64,000 nucleotides of DNA, taken from NCBI GenBank assembly GCA_943842245.1, contig CALTAJ010000002.1, forward strand, positions 124,001 to 188,000. The letters run 5' to 3'. Below the pieces are notes generated by a model, which was not told where the DNA came from, made no database searches, and saw nothing but the letters and a program-made list of their open reading frames with translations. The position numbers and the translations under genes are program-made. The DNA is from an uncultured Flavobacteriaceae bacterium. Lineage in GTDB: Bacteria > Bacteroidota > Bacteroidia > Flavobacteriales > Flavobacteriaceae. Positions 44,774-53,980 of the stretch are shown here, piece by piece (positions within the stretch are counted from its first letter, which is position 1; every line of letters starts with the position of its first letter).

Positions 44774-46393
44774 TTATACCATTTTTAATCTCAACTCCTT
44801 AATTTTTGGGCTTGTCATGAATTCATCAAAACTTGTGTGACGATCTATAACACCTTTTGGTGTTAACTCAACAATTCGACTGCCTAAAGTTTGAGAAAAT
44901 GCATGATCGCTTGTACTGCACAAAATAGTGCCTTTAAAATTTTTAAGAGAATTATTAAAAGCGGTAATAGACTCTAAATCTAAATGATTAGTTGGTTCAT
45001 TAAGTAAAAGAACATTGGCCCTTTCCATCATCATTTTTGAAAGCATGCAACGGACTTTTTCTCCTCCAGACAAAACATTAGAGTTTTTCAATGCTTCTTC
45101 ACCACTAAAAAGCATTTTACCTAAAAAACCTCTCAGAAATACCTCCTCACGCTCTTCTTCTGTTTTTGCATATTTTCTTAACCAATCCACAAGGGGGACT
45201 TCTTCTTTAAAATAGTTTTCGTGATCAACTGGAAGATATGCTTGATTAGTTGTAACACCCCAATCGAATTTTCCACTATCACTTTGAATTTTTCCCATGA
45301 GAATATCATAAAAAACGCTTACAGCACGAGTGTCTTTAGAATAAATTATAACCTTATCTCCTTTAGATAGATTAAGATTTACATTTTTAAAAAGTACCTC
45401 CTCATCCAGATTTGCAGAAAGATTTTCAATATTTAAAATTTGATCACCTGCTTGGCGTTCTTGCTCAAAAATAATTGCAGGATAACGTCTACTTGAGGGT
45501 TTGATTTCTTCGATATCTAACTTTTCTATCATCTTTTTCCGAGAAGTAGCTTGTTTAGATTTTGCAACATTTGCAGAAAAACGAGATATAAACTCCTGTA
45601 ATTCCTTTTTCTTTTCTTCTGATTTTTTGTTTTGTTGAGCTCTTTGACGAGTAGCTAATTGGCTTGATTCATACCAAAAAGTGTAGTTACCAGAAAAATG
45701 ATTGATTTTTCCAAAATCTATATCAGAAATATGGGTACAAACGGCATCTAAAAAATGTCTGTCATGAGAAACTACAATGACTGTATTTTCATAATTAGCT
45801 AAGAATTGCTCGAGCCACATAATTGTTTCATAGTCAAGGTCATTAGTAGGTTCATCCATTATAAGAACATCGGGATTTCCAAAAAGAGCTTGAGCCAATA
45901 AGACTCTAACCTTTTGTTTTCCGTCTAATTCTGACATTAGAGAATGATGAATTTTTTCTGGGATTTCAAGATTTGAAAGCAATGTTGCAGCTTCACTGTC
46001 AGCATTCCATCCATTCATTTCTTCAAAGCTAGCTTGAAGCACCCCTACTCTTTGACCATCAGCATCGGAAAAATCATCTTTTGCATATAGGTTATCCATT
46101 TCTGATTTAACATTGTAGAGAGTTTCATTACCTCTTAAAACAGTATCTAAAACATTATTATCGTCATAAGAATTGTGATTTTGCTCCAAAACTGAAAGAC
46201 GCTTTCCAGGTTCTAAATGAACATTTCCAAAATTAGCTTCTTGTTTACCAGAAATAATTTTTAGAAAAGTAGACTTACCAGCTCCATTAGCCCCAATAAT
46301 TCCATAACAATTTCCCGGGGTAAAACTTATATTTACTTCATCAAAAAGGATGCGCTTTCCAAATTGAACCGAAAGGTTTGAAACTGACAGCAT
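44774..46393 (-). CDS. ABC-F family ATPase (ribosome-associated, YbiT/Uup-like)
   Basis: 539 residues from the ATG at 46393 (two in-frame TTG codons precede it). Two ATP-binding domains in tandem without membrane segments: first Walker A GANGAGKSTFL, signature-like MSELDGKQKVRV, Walker B LIMDEPTNDLD. The second has a degenerate P-loop region (KGDKVIIYSKDTRAVSVF), signature VLSGGEKVRC and LLLNEPTNHLD. The interdomain linker (about 240-320) is K/R rich. ABC-F proteins act on ribosome E-site or antibiotic-stalled ribosomes. The second P-loop deviates strongly from GxxGxGKS, as in YbiT-type members. A -7 box lies 19 nt upstream. Confidence 0.9.
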   Translation of the reverse strand: MLSVSNLSVQFGKRILFDEVNISFTPGNCYGIIGANGAGKSTFLKIISGKQEANFGNVHLEPGKRLSVLEQNHNSYDDNNVLDTVLRGNETLYNVKSEMDNLYAKDDFSDADGQRVGVLQASFEEMNGWNADSEAATLLSNLEIPEKIHHSLMSELDGKQKVRVLLAQALFGNPDVLIMDEPTNDLDYETIMWLEQFLANYENTVIVVSHDRHFLDAVCTHISDIDFGKINHFSGNYTFWYESSQLATRQRAQQNKKSEEKKKELQEFISRFSANVAKSKQATSRKKMIEKLDIEEIKPSSRRYPAIIFEQERQAGDQILNIENLSANLDEEVLFKNVNLNLSKGDKVIIYSKDTRAVSVFYDILMGKIQSDSGKFDWGVTTNQAYLPVDHENYFKEEVPLVDWLRKYAKTEEEREEVFLRGFLGKMLFSGEEALKNSNVLSGGEKVRCMLSKMMMERANVLLLNEPTNHLDLESITAFNNSLKNFKGTILCSTSDHAFSQTLGSRIVELTPKGVIDRHTSFDEFMTSPKIKELRLKMV

Positions 46394-46412
46394 ATTCAAC
46401 AATATTAAGCTG

Positions 46413-46420
46413 CAAACTTA
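46413..46420 (-). promoter_or_regulatory. ABC-F gene -7 promoter element
   Basis: TAAGTTTG on the minus strand matches TAnnTTTG and ends 19 nt before the ATG at 46393. A TTTG occurs 11 bp further upstream (46435-46432), too close for a normal -33 box. Confidence 0.45.
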
Positions 46421-46493
46421 CACAAATATGCCAAAGTGATTTAATAGACGTCTAATAATTTTTGCATATTAAAAGTTGTACTTTTAGTGGCAT

Positions 46494-47876
46494 ATGATAA
46501 AAAAAAAAATTTCTGTAATTATCTTATTAGCTTTAATCAGTTGCCAGTCAGAGGAGAAATTACGTACAGGTATTTTTCTAGGAGGAGAAATTCTAAATCC
46601 CTCATCTCGAAACGTTACGCTCTATCAGGGTACAAATGTTGTAGAAATGTTGGACTTAAATTCAAATTTAAGATTTGAACGTAAATATGATTCCTTACAA
46701 AGTGGAATATATAAGCTTGAACACCTTCCCGAATATCAAACATTGCTTTTGGAAGAACATGATAGTCTATGGGTGAGAATTAATGCTGCGGCTTTTGATG
46801 AATCTATAGTATTTTCTGGAGTTGGAGCTTCGAAAAATAATTTTTTAATTGAATTGTTTTTAAAACAAGAATCTGAAAATAAATTTTTGTCATCAAAATA
46901 TTCTAGTAATAAAAATACTTTTAAAAATATTATTGACTCCTTACTTCTTGAAAAAAAGAAATTATGGATCCAGATGGACTCTGTTAATAATTTGAGTCTT
47001 ATAGCTCAAAAAGTTACTCAAGCCGCTTATATATACCCATACGCAAATATTAAGGAGCGATATGCTTTACTTAGGGGATCAAAATGGACAATTAATGAAG
47101 ATAGTTTATTTTTCACCTATCGTCGTTTTTTAAATTTTGGAGACAATGATTTAGCTTTTTTTGATCCATATATTAATTATATAATCAATTATATAAACCA
47201 AAAAACATTAAAACCAGATGAGTTGTATTTTAAAGCAAAGCAAACAGATAGATTTAATATTAGACGTTTAGAGGTTTTAGATCAAACTATTACTGGAAAA
47301 TTACTTCGTAATAATCTTGCAAGAGCAATAGCTTTTGAAGAGATTTTGAATTTTGGCAATCATGATGAACATGAGCTTTTTCTTCAATATTATGCTACTA
47401 TTAATACCTCTCCTAGCTATTTAGCTGAAGTTTTAGCACTTCATAAAGATATTAGTAAAATGGATTATGGCAAATCATTACCTAAAATACAATTACAAAA
47501 TTCTTCTCGCGTAACAGTAAGTAGTGCTTCGATTCCAGACGGTAGAACTTCAGTACTTTATTTTTGGTCACAAACACAAATGAATCACTATAGAAACACA
47601 TTAGAACGTGTAGAATTTTTTCAAAAACAATATCCTGACATAAGATTTATAGGAATTTGTATTCAACCGTTTAATGCATTGGTAGACCAAGTGCAAAAAA
47701 TGATGGAGATGAAAATGGAAGATCAATTTGCATTGATCAATTTTGAAGACTCAAGTAAGGCATGGGTGTTAACCTTATTAAATAAAAGTATAATTATTAA
47801 CGGAAAAGGATTTATAATAGAAGGGTTCGGAAATTTTTCTGACACTGATTTTGAAAAGATTTTGAAGGGGCTGTAG
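46494..47876 (+). CDS. Thioredoxin-fold (TlpA-like) lipoprotein lacking the CXXC motif
   Basis: 460 residues with a lipoprotein signal (IILLALISC, C17), so membrane-anchored on the periplasmic side. The N-terminal region (about 25-120) resembles the beta-sandwich DUF4369-type domain that often precedes TlpA domains in Bacteroidota, then a long helical segment. The last about 130 residues look like a thioredoxin fold: GRTSVLYFWSQTQMNHYRNTL replaces the usual W-C-x-x-C helix, with RFIGICIQPF and IINGKGFIIEGFG at the matching later strands. No active-site cysteines remain, so it cannot be a disulfide reductase. It abuts the transaldolase gene, which is convergent. Confidence 0.7.
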   Translation: MIKKKISVIILLALISCQSEEKLRTGIFLGGEILNPSSRNVTLYQGTNVVEMLDLNSNLRFERKYDSLQSGIYKLEHLPEYQTLLLEEHDSLWVRINAAAFDESIVFSGVGASKNNFLIELFLKQESENKFLSSKYSSNKNTFKNIIDSLLLEKKKLWIQMDSVNNLSLIAQKVTQAAYIYPYANIKERYALLRGSKWTINEDSLFFTYRRFLNFGDNDLAFFDPYINYIINYINQKTLKPDELYFKAKQTDRFNIRRLEVLDQTITGKLLRNNLARAIAFEEILNFGNHDEHELFLQYYATINTSPSYLAEVLALHKDISKMDYGKSLPKIQLQNSSRVTVSSASIPDGRTSVLYFWSQTQMNHYRNTLERVEFFQKQYPDIRFIGICIQPFNALVDQVQKMMEMKMEDQFALINFEDSSKAWVLTLLNKSIIINGKGFIIEGFGNFSDTDFEKILKGL

Positions 47877-48530
47877 CTAATTTCCTTTCTTATGATCAGA
47901 TAAAAACTTAGCTAATCCAATATCTGTTAAAGGGTGGTTTAACAAACCCTTTATTGCAGATAACGGCCCTGTCATTACATCAGCACCTATTTTAGCACAA
48001 TTTACAATATGCATAGTATGGCGTACAGAAGCTGCAAGAATTTCTGTATGGAAAGCATAGTTATCATAAACAAGACGAATATCTTCAATCAAATCTAAAC
48101 CATCAGTTGAATTGTCATCCAAACGTCCAATAAATGGTGACACATAAGTAGCTCCAGCTTTAGCTGCAAGTAAAGCCTGTCCAGAAGAAAACACTAGAGT
48201 ACAATTAGTTTTGATCCCCTTATCGGAAAAATATTTTAGCGCTTTAATTCCATCTTCAATCATTGGGATTTTAACTACAATTTGGGGATGTAAGGCGGCT
48301 AAGGCATTTCCTTCCTTAATCATTCCGTCAAAATCTACAGAAATAACTTCTGCAGAAACATCACCATCTACAATATTACAAATATCAACGTAGTGTTTAT
48401 TAATATTTTTTTCACCAGTAATACCTTCTTTTGCCATCAATGAGGGATTTGTAGTTACCCCATCTAAAACCCCTAATAATTGAGCTTCCCGAATTTGTTC
48501 TAAATTAGCTGTATCGATAAAAAATTTCAT
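47877..48530 (-). CDS. Transaldolase / fructose-6-phosphate aldolase-like (TalC/FSA type)
   Basis: 217 residues, the short subfamily of TIM-barrel aldolases. [16 protein letters not shown] at the N-terminus, [14 protein letters not shown], the Schiff-base lysine K87 in [20 protein letters not shown] and [11 protein letters not shown] are the standard blocks. Bacterial members labelled transaldolase (TalC) and fructose-6-phosphate aldolase differ at a few active-site residues; I cannot decide which with certainty. It would serve the non-oxidative pentose phosphate route. It follows the SDR gene by 6 bp on the same strand. Confidence 0.9.
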   Translation of the reverse strand: MKFFIDTANLEQIREAQLLGVLDGVTTNPSLMAKEGITGEKNINKHYVDICNIVDGDVSAEVISVDFDGMIKEGNALAALHPQIVVKIPMIEDGIKALKYFSDKGIKTNCTLVFSSGQALLAAKAGATYVSPFIGRLDDNSTDGLDLIEDIRLVYDNYAFHTEILAASVRHTMHIVNCAKIGADVMTGPLSAIKGLLNHPLTDIGLAKFLSDHKKGN

Positions 48531-48536
48531 GAATAT

Positions 48537-49340
48537 TTATAGTTTATAGTGGTTCATAATGAGTTTTTCAAATATACGACTCGGAAGGATGTTTTTTAAA
48601 GTTTTTGATAGCTTTTGTAAAAACGAACCAACCTGATAGTGTACTCTTGGATTTTTTTTAGTTAAAATTTCAGCTATAGCTTTAGCTACTTCTTCAGGAG
48701 AGTTTCCTTTATCAACATGTTTGTTTATCTCTTCGAGACTTTCCTTGTATTTTTTATAAGGTGATTTATTAATTACGGGAGAATGATAACGACGGGAGGC
48801 AATGTCAGTAGCATAATCACCTGGAGCAAGAGTCAAAACTTTAATACCAAATTCTTTAACTTCCATACGTAAGCTTTCTGACATAATAGATAAAGCACTT
48901 TTAGATGCAGAATAAGGACCTCTGAATGGTAAACCCATATAGCTCGCAATTGAGGTTATATTAATAATTGTTCCCGAAGACTGATCTCTCATTTTAGGTA
49001 TTACAGCTTGTGCCATTTGTAAAGGACCAAAACAATTGGTAGCAAAATTAGAAGCTATAGCATCTGCATTTATTTCTTCCATAGGTCCAGTAATTCCCAC
49101 ACCAGCATTATTTATGAGAATATCCAATCTTTGCTTACGTTTTATGACTTCTGCAACGCAAGTTTTAATGGAGTTCGTTTCTGTAATTTCAAGAGGAAGT
49201 AGTTCAAAGGGAATTGATTGGGTATATTTTTTTGGATCACGACTTGTGCCAAAAACTGAATAACCTATTTTTTTGAGATGCAATGCAGTAGCCAGACCCA
49301 GACCAGATGAGGCACCAGTAATTAAAACTACTTTTTGCAT
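48537..49340 (-). CDS. Short-chain dehydrogenase/reductase (classical SDR)
   Basis: 267 residues. Cofactor motif T-G-A-S-S-G-L-G near residue 8, LINNAG, catalytic serine in NITSIASYMGL, and YSASKSAL carrying the Tyr-Lys pair. The C-terminal part (about 190-267) is basic and helical and not of FabG type; the pattern resembles SDRs acting on steroids, retinoids or fatty alcohols. Substrate unknown. The gene starts 18 bp after the end of the SRP RNA, and runs on the same strand, so it may be partly transcribed by read-through from the SRP RNA promoter. Confidence 0.88.
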   Translation of the reverse strand: MQKVVLITGASSGLGLATALHLKKIGYSVFGTSRDPKKYTQSIPFELLPLEITETNSIKTCVAEVIKRKQRLDILINNAGVGITGPMEEINADAIASNFATNCFGPLQMAQAVIPKMRDQSSGTIINITSIASYMGLPFRGPYSASKSALSIMSESLRMEVKEFGIKVLTLAPGDYATDIASRRYHSPVINKSPYKKYKESLEEINKHVDKGNSPEEVAKAIAEILTKKNPRVHYQVGSFLQKLSKTLKNILPSRIFEKLIMNHYKL

Positions 49341-49353
49341 ATTTATCTAAATC

Positions 49354-49455
49354 AAAAAAGGGCAAGCTAACTATATCACACCGCTACAACCGCATACCCT
49401 TGCTGTGTTACCACCCTGGGGGATTAAACAGGAGCTGGTTGTATAGGACTTGCCC
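49354..49455 (-). ncRNA. ffs: Small signal recognition particle RNA (4.5S-type)
   Basis: The minus-strand transcript would run from about 49455. The terminal helix pairs GGGCAAG (49455-49449) with CTTGCCC (49366-49360). The conserved SRP54-binding apical region reads CAGGGTGGTAACACAGCAAGGG in two pieces: CAGGGTG, the GGTAA loop at 49412-49408, and ACACAGCAAGGG. That gives the 5' CAGG and 3' AGCAAGG sides of the symmetric internal loop. The length of about 96 nt is that of the small bacterial type without the Alu domain. Six T follow the closing helix (49359-49354), so the terminal helix probably doubles as part of a terminator. Confidence 0.9.
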
Positions 49456-49460
49456 AGTTA

Positions 49461-49491
49461 CAAATATAACCTCTTCAGAGGATTTCGGCAA
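49461..49491 (-). promoter_or_regulatory. SRP RNA promoter
   Basis: TATATTTG (49468-49461, minus) is a full -7 match, with TTG (49491-49489) about 20 bp upstream. Five bases separate the -7 box from the first G of the RNA helix (49455). This gives an internal calibration of the distance from -7 box to transcription start in this organism. Confidence 0.6.
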
Positions 49492-49521
49492 TCATTTTAA
49501 ATTCTTAATTTAGTCTTCCGT

Positions 49522-49529
49522 TAACTTTG
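49522..49529 (+). promoter_or_regulatory. -7 promoter element for the cyclotransferase-thioesterase pair
   Basis: TAACTTTG matches TAnnTTTG and ends 17 nt before the ATG at 49547. No -33 box was recognised. Confidence 0.45.
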
Positions 49530-49546
49530 CAAGTTATTTTTAAAAT

Positions 49547-50566
49547 ATGAAAATATTTATAAGTATAATTACATCCTTTCTAATTTTGAATTGTGCTGGT
49601 GTCAAAGACCCAGTTATTAAAATTAAAACTGGTCAAAAAAAAAACAGAGCGAAGGCTGGTTCAAAATTGAAACTTAGCGTCAATACTTCACTAAATAACT
49701 ATAGTGTATTCTACTTTTTAAATGACCAGCCTATAGAGGATAATCACCAATTTTTAAATACTGATCCTCTTGGGGACTATGAAATTAAGGCAGAACTAAT
49801 ACAAAATAAAAAGAGTTATAAGAAAACAATAACCTTTACTCTGCTAGCAAGTCAAGCACCGAAACTTTTCACTTATGAAGTAATTAATACTTTTCCTCAT
49901 GATATTACTGCCTATACCCAAGGCTTAGAATTTGATGGAGATTTACTTTATGAAAGTACAGGTCTTAATGGGCAATCTACTCTACGTACAATTGATTACA
50001 ATAGCGGTAAAATATTGAAAAACAAACCATTAGATAAATCATTTTTTGGTGAAGGTTTAACCATATTTAAAGATCAAATTATTCAATTAACATGGAAATC
50101 TGAAAAAGGATTTATTTATGATAAAAATACTTTAACCGTTAAAAATTCTTTTCCATATGAAAAGAGTAAAGAAGGCTGGGGTTTGTGCAATGATGGAAAT
50201 AAACTATATAAATCTGATGGAAGTCAAAAGATTTGGAAAATAAATCCTAAAGACTATTCCGAAGAAGGTCATATTGAGGTAATGACAAATAAATTAGCAT
50301 TAAAAAATTTAAATGAACTGGAATGGGTAAATGGTAAAATTTATGCGAATACTTACCAATTTCAAAAAGATGTAGTTGTAATAATAAACCCAAATACTGG
50401 TGCTGTTGAGGGTGTTATAGATTTTTCAGGTTTAAAAAAAAGGGTGAAACAACATTCTAAGCTTAACGTATTTAATGGTATCGCATACAATAAGAAACGT
50501 GAGACATTTTTTGTTACAGGTAAAAATTGGGATAAACTATTTGAAGTAAAGATCTTTCCAAAATAA
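49547..50566 (+). CDS. Glutaminyl-peptide cyclotransferase (glutamine cyclotransferase family), lipoprotein
   Basis: 339 residues with a signal peptide ending at LILNC (C16), an atypical but plausible lipobox. Residues about 20-105 form a beta domain, followed by the five-bladed beta-propeller of the plant/bacterial QC family. The signatures are FPHDITAYTQGLEFDG, YESTGLNGQSTLR, FFGEGLTIF, KEGWGLCNDG, LNELEWVNGKIYANTY, and the final NVFNGIAYN. These enzymes form pyroglutamate at the N-terminus of exported proteins, a modification frequent in Bacteroidota. The stop and the next ATG overlap as TAATG. Confidence 0.9.
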   Translation: MKIFISIITSFLILNCAGVKDPVIKIKTGQKKNRAKAGSKLKLSVNTSLNNYSVFYFLNDQPIEDNHQFLNTDPLGDYEIKAELIQNKKSYKKTITFTLLASQAPKLFTYEVINTFPHDITAYTQGLEFDGDLLYESTGLNGQSTLRTIDYNSGKILKNKPLDKSFFGEGLTIFKDQIIQLTWKSEKGFIYDKNTLTVKNSFPYEKSKEGWGLCNDGNKLYKSDGSQKIWKINPKDYSEEGHIEVMTNKLALKNLNELEWVNGKIYANTYQFQKDVVVIINPNTGAVEGVIDFSGLKKRVKQHSKLNVFNGIAYNKKRETFFVTGKNWDKLFEVKIFPK

Positions 50567-50964
50567 TGAAATTTTTTTCTATAAAGCAGAGCGTTCTTAA
50601 AAAGCATTTAGATGATTTAAGCCATGTAAATAATATTCAATACCTCTGTTGGGTTCAGGAGGCTGCAAAGTTACACTGGGAATATCTTGTTGGTGAAGAT
50701 ATTAATGAATTTCATTTTTGGGTGGTTAGAAGCCATCAAATTGAATACAAATATGCAGCTAAATTTGGGGATAATCTGCTAATTAAAACTTATGTTACCA
50801 AGACTAATACTTTTCTATCAGAAAGAATAGTGGAAATAATATTAGAACCTGAAAAAAAAATTATTACACGTTGCATAACAAAATGGTGTTATGTAAATAG
50901 GGAAAACGGAAGGTTGGAAAAAATTACAAAAAAAATAAAGGATTTATTACAATCTAAAGATTAA
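50566..50964 (+). CDS. Acyl-CoA thioesterase (hotdog fold, 4HBT type)
   Basis: 132 residues. Hotdog signature: [18 protein letters not shown], with the asparagine/aspartate-containing long helix, and later [21 protein letters not shown], which matches the YbgC/FadM-like branch. The substrate is probably an acyl-CoA; identity cannot be told. It shares one base with the preceding stop codon, so it is translated with the cyclotransferase. It overlaps glyA tail-to-tail by 11 bp. Confidence 0.85.
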   Translation: MKFFSIKQSVLKKHLDDLSHVNNIQYLCWVQEAAKLHWEYLVGEDINEFHFWVVRSHQIEYKYAAKFGDNLLIKTYVTKTNTFLSERIVEIILEPEKKIITRCITKWCYVNRENGRLEKITKKIKDLLQSKD

Positions 50965-52228
50965 ATAGGGCCCTTCCCTTCATCAGGGAATGAACCTCTT
51001 TTGCTACAGCTTCCAAAATTGATTGATTTTCTATATTGTTTATCACACGATCAATAAGCTCTACAATGGTTTCCATGTCTTGCTCTTTGAGTCCACGAGT
51101 AGTGATTGCTGATGTTCCAACTCGGATACCTGAAGTCACAAACGGAGATTTATCATCAAAGGGTACCATATTTTTATTTGCTGTAATTTCAGCTTTTACT
51201 AATGCTAATTCAACATCTTTTCCAGTAACATTTTTATTTCTTAAATCAATGAGCATCATATGATTATCCGTTCCCCCTGAAATCAACTTGTAGTTCCTTT
51301 CAATAAAAGCCTTTGCCATCGCTTGAGCATTATTCCTAACCTGTTTCATGTAGATTTTGAAACTTGGTTGCTGTGCCTCTTCAAAAGCAATTGCTTTTGC
51401 AGCAATTACGTGCATTAACGGGCCTCCTTGATTTCCTGGAAAAACAGCCATATTTAAAAGATGTGACATTTTTTGAATTTTACCACTTTTTAATTTTAGA
51501 CCAAATGGATTGTCAAAATCCTCCCCCATTAGTATAAGTCCTCCTCGAGGACCCCTTAAAGTTTTATGGGTAGTAGTCGTAGCCACGTGACAATGTGGTA
51601 TAGGATCGCTAAGTAGACCTGTAGCTATCATTCCTGAAGGATGTGAAATATCTGCTAATAAAAACGCTCCAACTTCATCTGCAATTTCACGAAATTTTAA
51701 ATAATCAATATCACGAGAATAAGCAGAAGCTCCAGCAATAATCATCTTAGGCTGAATCTGTTTTGCCAATAATAGAATATTATCATAATCCAAACGTCCA
51801 GTTTTCTTTTCAACTCCATAAAAACTTGCATCATATAATCGGCCAGAAAAGTTTACTGGCGAACCATGAGTTAAATGACCTCCATGAGAAAGATCAAATC
51901 CTAGGATTTTATCACCTGGCTTTAAAAAAGCATGAAACACTGCTGTATTTGCTTGAGAACCTGAATGGGGTTGAACATTTGCATATACTGCCCCAAATAA
52001 GTTTTTTGCTCTTTCTATGGCAAGCAGTTCAACTTGGTCCACTACCTCGCAGCCTCCGTAATATCGCTTACCTGGATAACCCTCAGCATATTTATTAGTA
52101 AGCACCGAACCACAAGCTTCAATTACAGATGGGCTAGTAAAGTTTTCAGATGCAATCAATTCGATTCCGTTAGATTGACGACTCTTCTCTTTGTTTATTA
52201 AATCAAATATCGTTGTGTCTCGCTGCAT
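50954..52228 (-). CDS. glyA: Serine hydroxymethyltransferase
   Basis: 424-residue PLP enzyme interconverting serine and glycine with tetrahydrofolate. Blocks visible: [42 protein letters not shown], the Schiff-base lysine K222 in [26 protein letters not shown] and [17 protein letters not shown]. Near the active site, ADISHPSGM replaces the more common ADMAHIAGL; this is the form I expect in Bacteroidota. A promoter with -33 TTG and -7 TAATTTTG lies 18 nt upstream. Confidence 0.97.
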   Translation of the reverse strand: MQRDTTIFDLINKEKSRQSNGIELIASENFTSPSVIEACGSVLTNKYAEGYPGKRYYGGCEVVDQVELLAIERAKNLFGAVYANVQPHSGSQANTAVFHAFLKPGDKILGFDLSHGGHLTHGSPVNFSGRLYDASFYGVEKKTGRLDYDNILLLAKQIQPKMIIAGASAYSRDIDYLKFREIADEVGAFLLADISHPSGMIATGLLSDPIPHCHVATTTTHKTLRGPRGGLILMGEDFDNPFGLKLKSGKIQKMSHLLNMAVFPGNQGGPLMHVIAAKAIAFEEAQQPSFKIYMKQVRNNAQAMAKAFIERNYKLISGGTDNHMMLIDLRNKNVTGKDVELALVKAEITANKNMVPFDDKSPFVTSGIRVGTSAITTRGLKEQDMETIVELIDRVINNIENQSILEAVAKEVHSLMKGRALFNL

Positions 52229-52246
52229 AAATTAAAATTATGTTGC

Positions 52247-52275
52247 AAAATTAATCATTTAGACCTGCTTTTCAA
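52247..52275 (-). promoter_or_regulatory. glyA promoter
   Basis: On the minus strand TTG (52275-52273) and TAATTTTG (52254-52247) are 18 bp apart, matching the consensus. The -7 box ends 18 nt before the ATG at 52228. Confidence 0.6.
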
Positions 52276-52379
52276 CAACATTTTTATCAAATGCAAATGA
52301 TTTATTCAACAGTAATTAACAGTCTTATACCAATGGTTAATTTTAAAACAGCAATGCTAAGCGAAAAGTGTTTAAATAC

Positions 52380-52387
52380 TATCTTTG
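52380..52387 (+). promoter_or_regulatory. smpB -7 promoter element, next to the start codon
   Basis: TATCTTTG (followed by CA) is a full -7 match; only 4 nt separate it from the GTG at 52392. No -33 element at normal spacing was found. Confidence 0.45.
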
Positions 52388-52391
52388 CATA

Positions 52392-52859
52392 GTGCAAAAA
52401 ATTGTAAATATAAAAAATAAACGAGCGCGCTTTGAATATGAACTCATTGAAGAGTATACAGCAGGCATTATATTGACTGGAACCGAGATTAAATCTATTC
52501 GGAATAGCAAGGCTTCTATAGCTGAAAGTTTTTGTGAGTTTAATCATAAAGGAGAGCTTTTTACTGTAAACATGCATATCGAAGAATATGCATTTGGTAC
52601 TCGTTTTAATCATAAACCAAAAGCACAACGTAAGCTTCTTTTAAATAAAAAAGAGCTTAATAAACTTTATAAGGAAGTTAAGAATGGTGGTTTGACCATT
52701 GTACCATTGAGACTTTTTATTAATGACAAAGGTTTTGCGAAAATAAGTATAGCATTAGCACGAGGTAAGAAACTTTACGATAAAAGAGAAACAATTAAGG
52801 ATAGAGAAAATAAAAGAGATTTAGATCGAGTAAAAAAAAATTTTAAAAAAGGGAAATAA
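52392..52859 (+). CDS. smpB: SsrA-binding protein SmpB
   Basis: 155 residues from the GTG at 52392, which gives the family N-terminus [13 protein letters not shown] frame extension to 52368 exists but would run through the -7 box. Conserved blocks are [41 protein letters not shown] and [13 protein letters not shown], with the basic tail [13 protein letters not shown]. SmpB binds tmRNA for trans-translation of stalled ribosomes. The tmRNA gene itself is not in this window. Confidence 0.95.
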   Translation: MQKIVNIKNKRARFEYELIEEYTAGIILTGTEIKSIRNSKASIAESFCEFNHKGELFTVNMHIEEYAFGTRFNHKPKAQRKLLLNKKELNKLYKEVKNGGLTIVPLRLFINDKGFAKISIALARGKKLYDKRETIKDRENKRDLDRVKKNFKKGK

Positions 52860-52924
52860 TACTTAAAATCTCAAAAAATTTGTGACCTTCAATTAATACC
52901 TATTTTTACAATCAGATCACTACT

Positions 52925-53980
52925 ATGAAAAATATGATAAATATCACCTTTGGTTCTAAAGCCCTTCTAGATATTCCAAAACAATTAAGGATAAATGAAT
53001 ACAGTAGTGTCTTTATATTAGTTGATGCCAACACAAAAAAAAACTGCTTCTCTAGATTTATTAATCAAACACGCTTGGATAATCCAAAAATAATATTTAT
53101 GCGTGCTGGAGAAGAAAATAAAAACATACAAACTTGTGAAGAATTGTGGAATCAACTATCTGAACTTGGAGCTGATAGAAATTCAGTTTTAATTAATTTA
53201 GGTGGTGGCGTTGTGACAGATCTTGGAGGTTTCGTTGCTTGTACATTTAAACGTGGAATTGACTTTTATAATATCCCTACTACCCTTCTCGCAATGGTAG
53301 ATGCTTCTGTTGGAGGAAAAACAGGTATTGATCTTGGGTCATTAAAAAATCAAATTGGAATTATTCGTGAGCCAAAGCTAGTAATTATCGATTCTCAATG
53401 GCTTGAAACACTTCCCAAAAAGGAACTTAGAAGTGGCTTTGCAGAAATGTTAAAACACGGACTTATTTCAGATCCTTCATATTGGTATGAGTTAATAAAT
53501 ATTAAGAAGTTAGATGCAATTACTTTAGCTAAATACATAAAATCTTCAGTAGCAATAAAAGAGAAAATAGTATTAAAAGATCCTACAGAAAAAAACTTAA
53601 GAAAAATTTTGAATTTTGGACACACGATGGGCCATGCAATTGAATCTTATTTTATTGCAGACAATGATAAGGAACGCTTACTTCACGGAGAGGCAATAGT
53701 GGTTGGAATGATCCTAGAAAGCTTTTTAAGTGTTCATTGCTGTAATTTTCCTGAAAAAGACGCTATAGATGTAAAAGAAAGTCTTTCACATTATTATCCT
53801 CATGTAAAAATCAGTAAAATTGATCGTGAAGGGATTTTAAGTTTATTACGTCATGATAAAAAAAATAATGGCAGTGGAATTAATTTTGTGCTACTTGAGA
53901 ATATTGGAAAGCCCAGAATTGATGTTAATGTAAAACAAGAATTATTTTATAAAGCATTTGACTTTTACGATACGGTTTAG
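52925..53980 (+). CDS. aroB: 3-dehydroquinate synthase
   Basis: 351 residues. The NAD-binding loop is G-G-G-V-V-T-D-L-G-G-F, followed by YNIPTTLLAMVDASVGGKTGID, FAEMLKHGLI, and the zinc histidines in LNFGHTMGHAIES and LLHGEAIVVGM. It makes dehydroquinate from DAHP, step 2 of the shikimate pathway. It overlaps ppc tail-to-tail by 4 bp. No consensus -7 box lies in the 65 bp upstream. Confidence 0.95.
   Translation: MKNMINITFGSKALLDIPKQLRINEYSSVFILVDANTKKNCFSRFINQTRLDNPKIIFMRAGEENKNIQTCEELWNQLSELGADRNSVLINLGGGVVTDLGGFVACTFKRGIDFYNIPTTLLAMVDASVGGKTGIDLGSLKNQIGIIREPKLVIIDSQWLETLPKKELRSGFAEMLKHGLISDPSYWYELINIKKLDAITLAKYIKSSVAIKEKIVLKDPTEKNLRKILNFGHTMGHAIESYFIADNDKERLLHGEAIVVGMILESFLSVHCCNFPEKDAIDVKESLSHYYPHVKISKIDREGILSLLRHDKKNNGSGINFVLLENIGKPRIDVNVKQELFYKAFDFYDTV

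Noticed and set aside
46487-46678. Frame overlapping the start of the thioredoxin-like lipoprotein in another phase
   Set aside because: The lipoprotein frame has a signal peptide and conserved fold; this one has no signal or homology and ends early.
51763-52098. 111-codon open frame opposite glyA
   Set aside because: It is fully contained in the well-conserved glyA gene on the other strand and has no family resemblance.
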